64,000 nucleotides of DNA, from NCBI RefSeq assembly GCF_000479005.1, contig NZ_AWXC01000037.1:96854-160853 (forward strand), in the 5' to 3' direction. Of the stretch, positions 20,103 through 28,546 are shown one piece after another. The notes beneath the pieces were generated by a model, which was not told where the DNA came from, made no database searches, and was given only the letters and a program-made list of their open reading frames with translations. Origin of the DNA: Prevotella sp. BV3P1. GTDB lineage: Bacteria; Bacteroidota; Bacteroidia; Bacteroidales; Bacteroidaceae. The stretch's first letter is position 1. Every line of letters starts with the position of its first letter. The position numbers and the translations under genes are program-made.

Positions 20103-20732
20103 ATGAAAAAAAGTATTATCTCACTTATCATGGTTTTGGCCATGGTAACAGTTTTACCAGTTAGTGCACAAGTAAAGTTAGGTATCAAGGGAGGTATGAA
20201 CCTCAGTCAAATGTCGTTAGACAAAGATGTTTTCAACACAACCAATCGTGCTGGCTTCTTCATTGGTCCAACTTTAAAAATGGGTTTGCCTGCTCCTGGT
20301 CTTGGTTTGGACCTGTCTGCATTGTACAACAGGCAAGAAGCTAAGGTTGAAGGCATCAACAACAAGTTCAATACCGTTTTGAAACAGCAACAACTGATAG
20401 TTCCTGTGAACGTAAAATATAGTATTGGTATGGGTAGTGCAGCTAATATTTTCGTGTTTGCAGGTCCGCAGATTGCTTTCAATATAGGTGATAAGGTGAA
20501 GAAAATATCAGAGCTTAAAGATCAAGCAGCTGAATGGACAATGAAGTCATCTAACTTCAGTGTCAATGCTGGTGTTGGCTTGACCATCGCCACGCATTTC
20601 CAAGTTACAGCCAACTACAATGTAGGTGTCGGAAAGACGGGTGACATTACATGGAAAGGTGTGAAGGAAAGCGTAGAAAACCACAAGACCCAGGCCAACT
20701 CTTGGCGTGTAGGTGTGGCCTATTTCTTCTAA
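20103..20732 (+). CDS. PorT-like outer-membrane barrel protein
   Basis: A 209-residue protein with signal MKKSIISLIMVLAMVTVLPVSA and mature strands (VKLGIKGGMNLSQMS, AGFFIGPTLKMGL, LDLSALYNRQEAKVEG, NVKYSIGM, NIFVFAGPQIAFNIG, NSWRVGVAYFF) of an eight-stranded outer-membrane barrel (OMP_b-brl_2, PorT-like). It follows porN by 42 bases and precedes the terminator, so it is likely the last gene of the T9SS operon, but a role in secretion is only inferred from position. The aromatic C-terminus fits barrel assembly by the BAM complex. Confidence 0.82.
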   Translation: MKKSIISLIMVLAMVTVLPVSAQVKLGIKGGMNLSQMSLDKDVFNTTNRAGFFIGPTLKMGLPAPGLGLDLSALYNRQEAKVEGINNKFNTVLKQQQLIVPVNVKYSIGMGSAANIFVFAGPQIAFNIGDKVKKISELKDQAAEWTMKSSNFSVNAGVGLTIATHFQVTANYNVGVGKTGDITWKGVKESVENHKTQANSWRVGVAYFF

Positions 20733-20772
20733 GAAAACCACGCATCAGCATAGATTGTTGATGACAATTGAA

Positions 20773-20814
20773 GCAAAAAGGGGAAGCTGCTACTTGGCAA
20801 CTTCCCCTTTTTGC
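20773..20814 (+). terminator. Terminator closing the T9SS operon
   Basis: GCAAAAAGGGGAAG (20773-20786) pairs perfectly over 14 positions with CTTCCCCTTTTTGC (20801-20814), with T's within the right arm. Confidence 0.85.
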
Positions 20815-20975
20815 ATCATTCATTGTAGTTTTCTCTCAACGATTCAGTATCTCATACAATCTTGTCTATCACATTCTTCATTCGTTTCTATTACTGTCCG
20901 CTAAACATAGAAATCCTCATTCCAACTCATTGAGACACAATAGTTCGGATGACAGCATGTTAGTGACAAGCCCCC

Positions 20976-22199
20976 TTATTCATTTTCTGTTACCTCGGGT
21001 GGCGATTCAGCCGCGGCTTCAAGCATGAGTTTCATGTCGGCATCCGGCATGTTGAAGAAATTATTCATGTTGAGGTATTCCATAAGTACAATGCGCACCA
21101 TAGTAGCCAGCCCTGAGAAACTCCACCGCCTCTGCAATGAGCTTTGCAACAGTGACAGTAATAGATTGGCAATGATTGTAACCCAAATCTGTATCTTGAT
21201 AGCGTTGGCACTCTCCCCATAGAAGTATCTAAGTGGGAAGTTCTGTTTTATCTGCTTGAAAAGAGTCTCTATCTGCCACCTCCTGCGGTAGATGGCTACG
21301 ATAGTCTCCATGGACATGTCAAAGTCGTTGGTAAGCAAGGACACCAACTTTGGCGTCTTTCCCTTCTTGATATCCACATAGGTGACGATACGCGCTATAT
21401 GGTTGATACCGCCCTTCCTGAACACCACCACCTGCTCACGATATTCCATCAGCCCATCCTCGTTCATATCCATGCAGTCTACCAACACCTCGTATTTGAG
21501 ATTTTTCTTCATCTTGGTGACATAGACGACGTTCCTCTCGGTCAGTTCCTCAAACTTTTCATAATTGATATATGCACGATCCAGGGCAATGATTTCATCA
21601 TGCTTAAAATGGCTGGGGGCGAGCATAAAGGAATCGTTGGTAGCGGCAGAAGTGAACTTCACGTCACAGTGAACTCCTTCGTTTGCATGAATGACGGAAT
21701 GCACTTTTATGCCTCCCTTCTTCTTTCCCGTCTTAGGATGACGGCCCACGCCCTTGAAGATGACGTTAGAGAACAGGGATATCGTGGTGGAATCGATGAT
21801 TCTCAGGCGTTTTATCCATTCCTCCGTACCATTGCGTCGGCTGTCCGAAGAAAGTCTGTCCTTATTGGACTCGTAAAGGTCGCGGTACACGTCCTCAAAG
21901 AACTTCTCCGAGCGTCTGGCGTTCGCGTCTGACAGGGTACTGCGCTTAGGAACCCTGTCAATGCCTATGTGGTGAAGCTTGCGCACCTCGGCCGTCATCG
22001 CCGCCTCTATCTCGCGCAGGGAGTCGAAGCGCATGATGACTGCATACAGCATCGTAAGAAGATGGGTGAAGCCGTCAAAGGTCTTCACATACCGCTCACC
22101 GCCGTTTCGGCGGCTTATTTCAACTATTTTATCATGGTCGAGAGATTTTATCAGCTGACCATATACCGGCTGTCCGAAGAAATGTGTACTTTTGCCCAT
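20976..22199 (-). CDS. IS4-family transposase
   Basis: A 407-residue DDE transposase. The N-terminal DUF4372-like domain starts THFFGQPVYGQ and leads to the catalytic domain: first aspartate in IIDSTTISLF (about 146), second in IIALDRAYINYEKF, glutamate in RRRWQIETLFKQIKQ, the Y-x2-R-x-x-x-E-x6-K signature of the IS4 family. No stops or frameshifts, so it may be active. The frame reaches 12 codons further to 22235, but those lie in the promoter (TATCTTTG at 22224-22231); the ATG at 22199 matches the start of the remnant copy. The enzyme cuts and joins the element's own ends. Confidence 0.93.
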   Translation of the reverse strand: MGKSTHFFGQPVYGQLIKSLDHDKIVEISRRNGGERYVKTFDGFTHLLTMLYAVIMRFDSLREIEAAMTAEVRKLHHIGIDRVPKRSTLSDANARRSEKFFEDVYRDLYESNKDRLSSDSRRNGTEEWIKRLRIIDSTTISLFSNVIFKGVGRHPKTGKKKGGIKVHSVIHANEGVHCDVKFTSAATNDSFMLAPSHFKHDEIIALDRAYINYEKFEELTERNVVYVTKMKKNLKYEVLVDCMDMNEDGLMEYREQVVVFRKGGINHIARIVTYVDIKKGKTPKLVSLLTNDFDMSMETIVAIYRRRWQIETLFKQIKQNFPLRYFYGESANAIKIQIWVTIIANLLLSLLQSSLQRRWSFSGLATMVRIVLMEYLNMNNFFNMPDADMKLMLEAAAESPPEVTENE

Positions 22200-22232
22200 G
22201 TTATCTGAGTTTGGAAGCAAAAGCAAAGATAA

Positions 22233-22269
22233 CAAAAAGGGCTGATACCTCGTGAGAAGTGTCAGCCCT
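22233..22269 (-). terminator. Guard terminator at the promoter end of the IS
   Basis: On the minus strand AGGGCTGA (22262-22269) pairs with TCAGCCCT (22238-22245), followed by TTTTTG. It lies upstream of the transposase promoter, so it would stop outside transcription from entering the gene. The same 32 bases recur in the older remnant (22816-22847) with one change. Confidence 0.75.
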
Positions 22270-22307
22270 AAATTTGTATCTTACCCAAAAGTTTAGCGGA
22301 CAGTAAT

Positions 22308-22776
22308 ATTTGAGTATGTTGTCAAAGAGCGTTATAGTGGTAGAATCCATCATGTAAAGCAACTTCTCCCAGTCTTTAGGCTCGTGTGTCTGCCCCTTAT
22401 AGCACTTGGAAGGGCGGCTGTCCGCTAAAAATTTGGCATACTTCTCCAAAAGATACGCATAAACACTTGCAAAGAACTCCTAAGGGCGGCGTATATTGGC
22501 CTCAGCAAGCGTGCTGCGACGAACCAAATAACTCATTCCGAGGTGTCTGAGCTTGTGAGCCTCAGCCTTCATGCCTATTTCAAGTTCGCGCAGAGAATCA
22601 AAGTGTTTGAGTATGCCGAACAGCATTACGACGAGATGTTGGTAGCCGTCAAAGCGCTTCACGTAAGCCTAGCTTCCTTTCGTTTCGCAGCTTATCTGAA
22701 GAATTTTCTCTTTGTCGAGTAACTTTAATACTTGACTATAGACCGGCTGTCCGGTAAAATGACTATCTTTGCTCAT
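22308..22776 (-). pseudogene. Broken IS4-family transposase, N-terminal third
   Basis: Starts MSKDSHFTGQPVYSQ at the ATG 22776 and runs to about residue 155 (MDSTTITLFDNILKY), where it ends at the inverted repeat of the intact IS. About half the residues match the intact transposase by eye. Two in-frame TAG codons interrupt it (22669-22671 and 22480-22482), in place of a residue near ERYVK and one before the EFF segment. The first catalytic aspartate survives, but the second and the glutamate are gone, so it cannot act. Confidence 0.88.
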
Positions 22777-22881
22777 GGTTATATTTATTATATTGCGAAA
22801 ACAAAGATAACCAAAAGGGCTGATACCTCGTGAGATGTGTCAGCCCTAATTTATTTTGTTTGAAAAAGTTTTACCGGACAG
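22308..22881 (-). mobile_element. Remnant of an older related IS4-type element
   Basis: Same layout as the intact element: end motif CTGTCCGGTAAAAC (22868-22881, minus), guard hairpin (22816-22847), TATCTTTG-like promoter box (22801-22808 region) and transposase start. The other half of the element is missing; the intact IS abuts the break. Confidence 0.85.
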
Positions 22882-24028
22882 CAATAATTCGTTTCAATCC
22901 TTCAAGCATGAGGCTGCGAGGCATGGCAATGTTGATTCGGATGTAATCTGCTCCTGCGGTTTTACCGTACATGGTGCCACGATTCACAAAGACTTTCCCT
23001 TCTTTCAGCAATTTGTCGGTCAGTTCATCGCCGGACATTCCCGTTGCCCGAACATTCATCCAGACAAGGTATGTACCCTCCAGGTCGATGACCTCGAGTT
23101 GGGGGAGGTTGTCTTTGAAGAATGTTTTCAGTGCCTGGTAGTTCTCCCAGAGATAGACATTGAGTTGATCAATCCAATCCTCGCCCTCGTTGTAGGCTGC
23201 CTGCAGGGCGATCACACCGAACGGATTGACGTCGCACACCTCATTGATATTGATGGCGCGGTCAATCTTTTGCCGGTCTTCTGCATTGCTGGTGATGATG
23301 TTGGCGATCTGTAATCCAGCAATATTGAACGATTTAGTGGGCGAATTAGTTGTGATGCAATTGTCCTGACACGCTTTGGAAACGGCGGCAAAGGGTGTGA
23401 ACTCGTGTCCTGGCATGACGAGTTCGCAATGAATTTCGTCGGCAATCACCTTCACGCCATGCCTGAGACAGATGTCGTTCATGCGGCTCAGCTCCTCTGG
23501 TGTCCACACTCGTCCGGCCGGATTGTGAGGGTTGCAGAGCAAGAACACTTTTGTCTTCTCATCTGCTGCCTGTCTCTCAAAGTCGTCAAAGTCGATTTCA
23601 TACGAGTTACCTTTGCGCACCAGCGCATTCTCGGCGGTGGTGCAGCCATTGTTGCGGATAGACGAGAAGAAACAATTGTACACCGGCGTTTGCACCAGCA
23701 CCTTGTCCCCAGGCTCCGTTAGTGCCTTGATAATGGCTGAAATGGCAGGAACTACACCGGAAGTGTAGATGATCCAGTCGCGCTCGATATGCCATTGGTG
23801 GCGCCTTTCAAACCACGAAATGATGCTCTCGTAATAGCTGTCGGGCACGATGGTGTAACCAAACACGCCATGGTCTACACGCTTTTTCAGTGCCTTGAGG
23901 ATGCAGGGCGCAGCCTTGAAGTCCATGTCGGCCACCCACATAGGGATGACACCCTCTTCTTTCACCTCGTCCCATTTCACCGAGTTGGTGCCGCGGCGGT
24001 TCACAATCTCGTCAAAATCGTATTTCAT
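22871..24028 (-). CDS. PatB/MalY-family pyridoxal-phosphate C-S lyase
   Basis: A 385-residue fold-type I PLP enzyme. WVADMDF at the start, the VQTPVYNCFFSSI segment, LLCNPHNPAGRVW, VIADEIHCELV and the PLP lysine in SPTKSFNIAGLQ identify the MalY/PatB family, which splits cystathionine or cysteine conjugates to a thiol, pyruvate and ammonia (some release H2S). Cytoplasmic. The last codons (A-V-R-stop) fall inside the terminal inverted repeat of the IS remnant, so the natural end may have been altered by the insertion. Only 2 bases separate it from the DUF3737 gene upstream, so both are on one message. Confidence 0.9.
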   Translation of the reverse strand: MKYDFDEIVNRRGTNSVKWDEVKEEGVIPMWVADMDFKAAPCILKALKKRVDHGVFGYTIVPDSYYESIISWFERRHQWHIERDWIIYTSGVVPAISAIIKALTEPGDKVLVQTPVYNCFFSSIRNNGCTTAENALVRKGNSYEIDFDDFERQAADEKTKVFLLCNPHNPAGRVWTPEELSRMNDICLRHGVKVIADEIHCELVMPGHEFTPFAAVSKACQDNCITTNSPTKSFNIAGLQIANIITSNAEDRQKIDRAININEVCDVNPFGVIALQAAYNEGEDWIDQLNVYLWENYQALKTFFKDNLPQLEVIDLEGTYLVWMNVRATGMSGDELTDKLLKEGKVFVNRGTMYGKTAGADYIRINIAMPRSLMLEGLKRIIAVR

Positions 24029-24030
24029 CT

Positions 24031-24900
24031 TTATTTGTCGTTTGTTGGTTCGTTGCGTATGACGATCTCGCAGTCGTTGGGTTGCAGCACATGTTCGTCG
24101 ATGGTCACCGAACCGATGGCGTCGGCCACGATGCGTCCCGATGTGGGATTCTTGATGTTGGTCACCGCCCCGCGGATGTCGGCCACGAGGGTAGTCTCCT
24201 CAAACATGCGGTCGCAATCTGCCCCAAACGTACAGTTTTCCAAGACGAGACCTTGGCAATAGCACAAGGGTTGTTCGCCCGTGATGTGACAATTCACCAG
24301 CTTGAGATTTTTAGAGTGCCATCCGAGGAACTCACCGTTCAGCTCCGAATCATACACCGTGACGTTCTCCGTTTCCCAAAACGAGTCTCTGGTGGTGATT
24401 TTGGCGTTGCGTATCACGGCGTCCTTCACATATTGGAACACATACAAGCTGTCGCTTTCCAGTCCGTCCACGTCAACATGGTTGCAGAACATGAAGGGAT
24501 AGGTTCCGCCGTGCAGCTTCACGTCGCGCAGGGTAAGGTGGTCTACCTTCCAGAAAGTTTCGTCAGCATCGTTAATCTGCACGTTGACCAGCTTCAGTCC
24601 GCTCATCTCACGAAACAGTTTAGGCGCATCAATGATGGTGTCACTCATCACCATATCGTTGGAGTACCATATCGCCGAGCGCGATCCGGTCTCAAAATAG
24701 CAGTTGGTAATCACCGAGTGGTCCACATGCCACCATGGATATTTGCCAATGAAGCGACAGTGGTCGGCCTCTATGTTGTGGCATTTCTTGATTCCCGACT
24801 CGCCCTCTGTAATCGTAACATCTTCGAGCCGTGTATCGTGAATGCCGAAGAGCGGCCGTTCGCCTCCAAACTCTTTACCTTTTATCAATTCCATTTTCAT
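24031..24900 (-). CDS. DUF3737 protein, beta-helix fold
   Basis: A 289-residue protein matching the DUF3737 family: FGGERPLFGIHDTRLEDVTI at the start, then short repeats of about 20 residues with W/F/C at regular spacing (RFIGKYPWWHVDHS, YFETGSRSAIWYSNDMVM, HGGTYPFMFCNHVDV, ELNGEFLGWHSKNLKL), the signature of a right-handed parallel beta-helix. No signal peptide, so it is cytoplasmic. Function is unknown. It is directly upstream of the PatB-type lyase with a 2-base gap, which suggests a linked job. A TACCTTTG box at 24923-24930 lies before the start. Confidence 0.85.
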   Translation of the reverse strand: MKMELIKGKEFGGERPLFGIHDTRLEDVTITEGESGIKKCHNIEADHCRFIGKYPWWHVDHSVITNCYFETGSRSAIWYSNDMVMSDTIIDAPKLFREMSGLKLVNVQINDADETFWKVDHLTLRDVKLHGGTYPFMFCNHVDVDGLESDSLYVFQYVKDAVIRNAKITTRDSFWETENVTVYDSELNGEFLGWHSKNLKLVNCHITGEQPLCYCQGLVLENCTFGADCDRMFEETTLVADIRGAVTNIKNPTSGRIVADAIGSVTIDEHVLQPNDCEIVIRNEPTNDK

Positions 24901-24922
24901 CTATCATGTTTAGTTTCAAGTG

Positions 24923-24930
24923 CAAAGGTA
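24923..24930 (-). promoter_or_regulatory. -7 box for the DUF3737-patB unit
   Basis: TACCTTTG on the minus strand fits TAnnTTTG; CTTG, about 21 bases upstream, is a near -33 match. Confidence 0.55.
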
Positions 24931-24999
24931 CTAATAATAAGCCGAATAGCCCAAGTACACCTTTCGTTTTCTTCCCGTGCATGTCCGTCGGGCGAGATA

Positions 25000-25043
25000 C
25001 AAATAAAAAGAAGGATGCAGCATCTTCTTGGCTGCATCCTTCT
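25000..25043 (-). terminator. mdh terminator
   Basis: On the minus strand AGAAGGATGCAGC (25031-25043) pairs with GCTGCATCCTTCT (25009-25021) across 9 bases, and TTTTATTT follows. Confidence 0.88.
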
Positions 25044-25080
25044 GTTATAAGCGTTTGTCTGTCTGTTCAGACGACAGCGT

Positions 25081-26073
25081 TTAGAGATTCGGGTTGATGC
25101 TCGACCATTCCGAGATTGCCGGAACGATGTTCAGTGTTACCAGCTCGTCGCGCATCTTGCAAAGGTGCTCGTAGCTTGCATCCAGCTTGGCATTCTCCTC
25201 GGCTGTGCCCTGTGGAACCTCGTAGTGTGCACCCGTTTTGTCGAGTGTTGTCTTCATGGCCATCATGATGTGGTTGTACTTGTCAGTGCTTACATAGGTG
25301 CCGACGGGGAAACGGAAAGGCTCACCGCCCATCACCGAGCGAATCATCTCTACCGACAGGTAGGCTGGGCTTTGGAAAGAAGAGCGTCCACGGAGCTCAA
25401 TAATCTTGGCACCACCTTTGGTTACGTCCTTCTTCATCTGCTCCCACTCCTCGTTGGTGAACTCAGGTGTGCCGATAATCTCTGTCAGGGGCTTACCCGA
25501 AATGGTAACATGACTGCCGTAAACGGCCATCTGCTCGCCGTGTCCACCATAGGTAGCAGCACCCTTCACCTCTGTTTGCATCACGTTGAACTTCTTTGCC
25601 AGCGCGCTCTGTAGTCGGGTAGAGTCAAGAGCTGCCAAGGTTGTAACCTGTGAGGGTTTCAAACCTGAATAAAGAAGCGTTACCAAACCGGTGAGGTCGG
25701 CCGGGTTGAAGATAATCACGACATGCTTTACGTCGGGGCAGTACTTCTTGATATCCTTGCCCAAGCCCTCTGCAATCTCACAGTTACCTTTGAGCAAATC
25801 CTCACGTGTCATGCCTGCCTTGCGGGGAGCACCACCTGAAGAGATGATGTACTTGGCATCGGTGAACGCCTCTTTAACGTCTGTTGTCGCAACGATGTTC
25901 ACTGCATCGAAGCCACTCTGGCGCATCTCCTCAGCCACGCCCTCTGGTGAGAATACGTCATAAAGACAGATGTTGTTTGTAAGACCCATAGACAATGCTG
26001 TCTGAACCATGTTGGAACCAATCATTCCGGCTGCGCCGACGATGGTCAATTTTTCGTTTGTCAAAAATGCCAT
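25081..26073 (-). CDS. mdh: Malate dehydrogenase
   Basis: A 330-residue NAD-dependent malate dehydrogenase of the LDH/MDH family, interconverting malate and oxaloacetate. The N-terminal Rossmann segment LTIVGAAGMIGSNMV binds NAD. The substrate loop has APRKAGMTREDLL, with the arginines that define MDH rather than LDH, and the catalytic histidine lies in GGHGEQM (about residue 180). In Prevotella it serves the reductive branch from oxaloacetate to succinate. It is a single gene with a TAACTTTG box upstream (26129-26136) and a strong terminator. Confidence 0.96.
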   Translation of the reverse strand: MAFLTNEKLTIVGAAGMIGSNMVQTALSMGLTNNICLYDVFSPEGVAEEMRQSGFDAVNIVATTDVKEAFTDAKYIISSGGAPRKAGMTREDLLKGNCEIAEGLGKDIKKYCPDVKHVVIIFNPADLTGLVTLLYSGLKPSQVTTLAALDSTRLQSALAKKFNVMQTEVKGAATYGGHGEQMAVYGSHVTISGKPLTEIIGTPEFTNEEWEQMKKDVTKGGAKIIELRGRSSFQSPAYLSVEMIRSVMGGEPFRFPVGTYVSTDKYNHIMMAMKTTLDKTGAHYEVPQGTAEENAKLDASYEHLCKMRDELVTLNIVPAISEWSSINPNL

Positions 26074-26128
26074 AATTTAATTTGAATATTTATAAATGTT
26101 ACTGTAAATGTCCTATTGCTTGTGACCA

Positions 26129-26136
26129 CAAAGTTA
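26129..26136 (-). promoter_or_regulatory. -7 box of mdh
   Basis: TAACTTTG on the minus strand, about 55 bases before the start; no clear -33 box. Confidence 0.5.
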
Positions 26137-26239
26137 ATAAAAAGTGGGAACATACTGGTCTTTAATTGCTTTTTAATTTGTTATTTATTCTAAAACTGGC
26201 TTTGTTTGTCATCCGTGCTTGCCAATTTGAAGAATTTTA

Positions 26240-26271
26240 TTTGTCGCTGTGCCAGCAAAAAACTATCTTTG
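26240..26271 (+). promoter_or_regulatory. pepP promoter
   Basis: TTTG (26240-26243), a 20-base spacer and TATCTTTG (26264-26271), 22 bases before the start codon. Confidence 0.8.
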
Positions 26272-26292
26272 CGATAGAATAAACAAAACAGA

Positions 26293-28086
26293 ATGACTAT
26301 GAAAACAGAGATTGCAGACCGACTTTCAGCGTTGCGAGAGGTGATGAAACGTGAGCGACTGGCCGCATTTATCTTTCCAAGTACCGACCCCCATAACAGC
26401 GAGTATGTGCCCGACCATTGGAAAGGGCGCGAGTGGATATCTGGTTTTGACGGCTCGGCCGGCGTGGCAGTCGTTACGATGAACCATGCTGCGCTGTGGA
26501 CCGACTCGCGCTACTTCATCGCTGCGGCCAACCAACTGGCTGGAACGGAGTTTCAATTGATGAAGCAGGGCTTGCCCGAGACGCCCACCATAGCTGATTG
26601 GCTGGGTGCCGAACTCCAGCAAAGCGACAGCACCGAAATCGGTATGGACGGTCAGGTGAACGCACACCAATTTGTGATGCAGATGAAACTGGACATGCGT
26701 GAGCGGGGCGGCATCACCATTCGGACGAACCTGGACCCACTGGCAATCATCTGGAAAGACCGTCCCGACATCCCGAAAGATACGGTGCAGATTCAGCCCT
26801 TGCGGTATGCAGGCGAGCGAACCGCTGACAAACTGACCCGCATTCGTCAGGCCCTGCGCCAACAACATGCTGATGGTACCCTGGTTTCTGCCCTCGATGA
26901 TATTGCCTGGACTTTGAACCTGCGCGGCACCGACGTGCATTGTAACCCCGTGTTCGTGGCCTACCTGCTGATTAGTACTAACAAAGCCACCCTGTGCATC
27001 GACCCCGACAAGCTCACGCCCGACGTGAAAGCGTACCTGAAAGGTGAGGGTGTGGAGGTGAGCCGCTATGACCAGGTGAAGGATGTACTGGCTGGTTATG
27101 GCGAATACAACATCGCATTGGATCCGCAGCAGATCAATCATGACCTTTTTGAGCGGGTGAGCGGCCCGAAGATACTCCCGCTTACCAGTCCCATCCCCGT
27201 GTTGAAAGCGGTGAAGAACCAAGCCGAAATAGCCGGCTTCCGTGCCGCCATGGTGCGTGATGGCGTGGCGATGGTGAAATTCCTGCGATGGCTCAATCCT
27301 GCCGTTGAGGCCGGGGGACAGACTGAGATGTCGCTCGATGAGAAGTTAACCGGCTTCCGTTCCGAGCAAGACCTGTTCAGGGGCGTGTCCTTCGATACCA
27401 TCGTGGGCTACGAGGAGCATGGCGCCATCGTGCATTACGAGGCCACACCCGCTACCGATGCGCCCATAGAGCCGCGGGGATTGGTACTGATTGACAGCGG
27501 TGGGCAGTACCAGGACGGCACTACCGACATCACCCGAACCATCGCCTTGGGTGAGCTGACCGACGAGCAGCGCCGCGTGTACACGCTGGTGCTGCGGGGA
27601 CACATCCAACTGGAGCTGTGCAAATTCCCGTCGGGGGCGTGTGGCTCGCAGCTCGACGCATTGGCACGACAGCCCATGTGGCGCGAGGGAATGAACTTCA
27701 TGCATGGCACCGGACATGGCGTGGGCAGCTATCTCAACGTACATGAGGGTCCTCACCAGATTCGTATGGAGTGGCGACCGGCTCCCCTGCTTGCCGGCAT
27801 GACCGTTACTGATGAGCCGGGCATCTACATGGAGGGTAAGTTTGGTGTGCGAATAGAGAATACGTTGCTCGTCACCCCCTACAAGGAAACCGAGTTTGGC
27901 ACGTTCCTACAATTCGAATCGCTCACGCTGGCACCCATCGACACCACGCCCATCCTCATGGACATGCTGCTTGAGGAGGAGAAGGCATGGCTCAACGCCT
28001 ATCACGCCGAGGTGTACCGGCAACTCTCACCCCATCTTTCGGACGAAGAGAACGAGTGGCTGGCAGAAGCCACCAAAAATATATAG
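26293..28086 (+). CDS. pepP: Xaa-Pro aminopeptidase (M24B)
   Basis: A 597-residue cytoplasmic aminopeptidase P that removes an N-terminal residue before proline. Two creatinase-like N-terminal domains (AAFIFPSTDPHNSEYVP, WTDSRYFIAAANQL, then DDIAWTLNLRGTDV) precede the pita-bread domain. The two-metal site is visible: LIDSGGQYQDGTTDITRT (two Asp), GHGVGSYLNVHEGP (His), TDEPGIYMEGKFGVRIEN (two Glu). This three-domain length is the long, eukaryote-like M24B form common in Bacteroidota. The gene stands alone; the divergent mdh is 220 bases away. Confidence 0.95.
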   Translation: MTMKTEIADRLSALREVMKRERLAAFIFPSTDPHNSEYVPDHWKGREWISGFDGSAGVAVVTMNHAALWTDSRYFIAAANQLAGTEFQLMKQGLPETPTIADWLGAELQQSDSTEIGMDGQVNAHQFVMQMKLDMRERGGITIRTNLDPLAIIWKDRPDIPKDTVQIQPLRYAGERTADKLTRIRQALRQQHADGTLVSALDDIAWTLNLRGTDVHCNPVFVAYLLISTNKATLCIDPDKLTPDVKAYLKGEGVEVSRYDQVKDVLAGYGEYNIALDPQQINHDLFERVSGPKILPLTSPIPVLKAVKNQAEIAGFRAAMVRDGVAMVKFLRWLNPAVEAGGQTEMSLDEKLTGFRSEQDLFRGVSFDTIVGYEEHGAIVHYEATPATDAPIEPRGLVLIDSGGQYQDGTTDITRTIALGELTDEQRRVYTLVLRGHIQLELCKFPSGACGSQLDALARQPMWREGMNFMHGTGHGVGSYLNVHEGPHQIRMEWRPAPLLAGMTVTDEPGIYMEGKFGVRIENTLLVTPYKETEFGTFLQFESLTLAPIDTTPILMDMLLEEEKAWLNAYHAEVYRQLSPHLSDEENEWLAEATKNI

Positions 28087-28356
28087 GACAAGAGGAGTGC
28101 CGACAGCCATCAAAAGTTTTGACCAACTCGTTCTTCTGCATGCGTTGTGATGACGACATGTTGTTGGCAATTATCGGTCATTCAAAGCACAGAGAATTGT
28201 GATTCAGAATCGTTGTTTTTGTCAGATTTTATGTTCAAAAAATAGGTATCTCAAAAAGTTGATTCTAGAAAACGCTGGTACTTTTCATGCAATTAAAATG
28301 CACTATATTCGCCACTTTTAGGCGCTGAAATGGTCATCGTATTGACTTTCCTGCAC

Positions 28357-28393
28357 AAAGGCATTGAGTTTGATGTTCAAACTCAATGCCTTT
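28357..28393. repeat. Perfect 17-base inverted repeat
   Basis: AAAGGCATTGAGTTTGA (28357-28373) pairs with its exact complement (28377-28393) across TGT. No T-run follows. It lies 270 bases past the pepP stop. Confidence 0.9.
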
Positions 28394-28546
28394 GATAGGA
28401 AACCTCATTGCTTTTGCAGCCGAAAAATGGACGGTTTTCGTGCATTTGCATAGCTTTTGATGCTTCTTGAAAGTACTTCTTTTCTGTAAGACGTTGTTAG
28501 TCAATGATATGCATTTTTAGCGTATATGTGATTAAGTGGTGATCTC
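28370..28546 (+). repeat. Dispersed intergenic repeat, degenerate copy D
   Basis: The 760-base gap between pepP and susC has no gene. Part of it keeps the right half of the repeat family: CATTGCTTTTGCA (28405-), CATAGCTTTTGATGC (28449-), and GCATTTTTAGCGTAT (28511-28525). The left half and the final TTGTCAAG block are not recognisable. The rest of the gap (28087-28356 and 28547-28846) is AT-rich, with no feature I can support beyond the adjacent 17-base inverted repeat. Confidence 0.55.

Larger units (their letters stand above)
20890..22307 (-). mobile_element. IS4-type insertion sequence, complete, 1418 bp
   Basis: Perfect 17-base terminal inverted repeats (20890-20906 and 22291-22307, ATTACTGTCCGCTAAAC and its complement) flank an intact transposase gene. 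No matching target duplication is visible beside the ends, which suggests that flanking DNA was deleted after insertion. The right side joins the remnant of a related element; the left side joins unrelated DNA after the T9SS terminator. Confidence 0.92.

Noticed and set aside
22480..22671. Recoding of the two in-frame TAG codons in the broken transposase
   Set aside because: The gene lacks two thirds of its catalytic domain and other genes here use TAG as a normal stop (for example the deaminase), so decay is the simpler reading.
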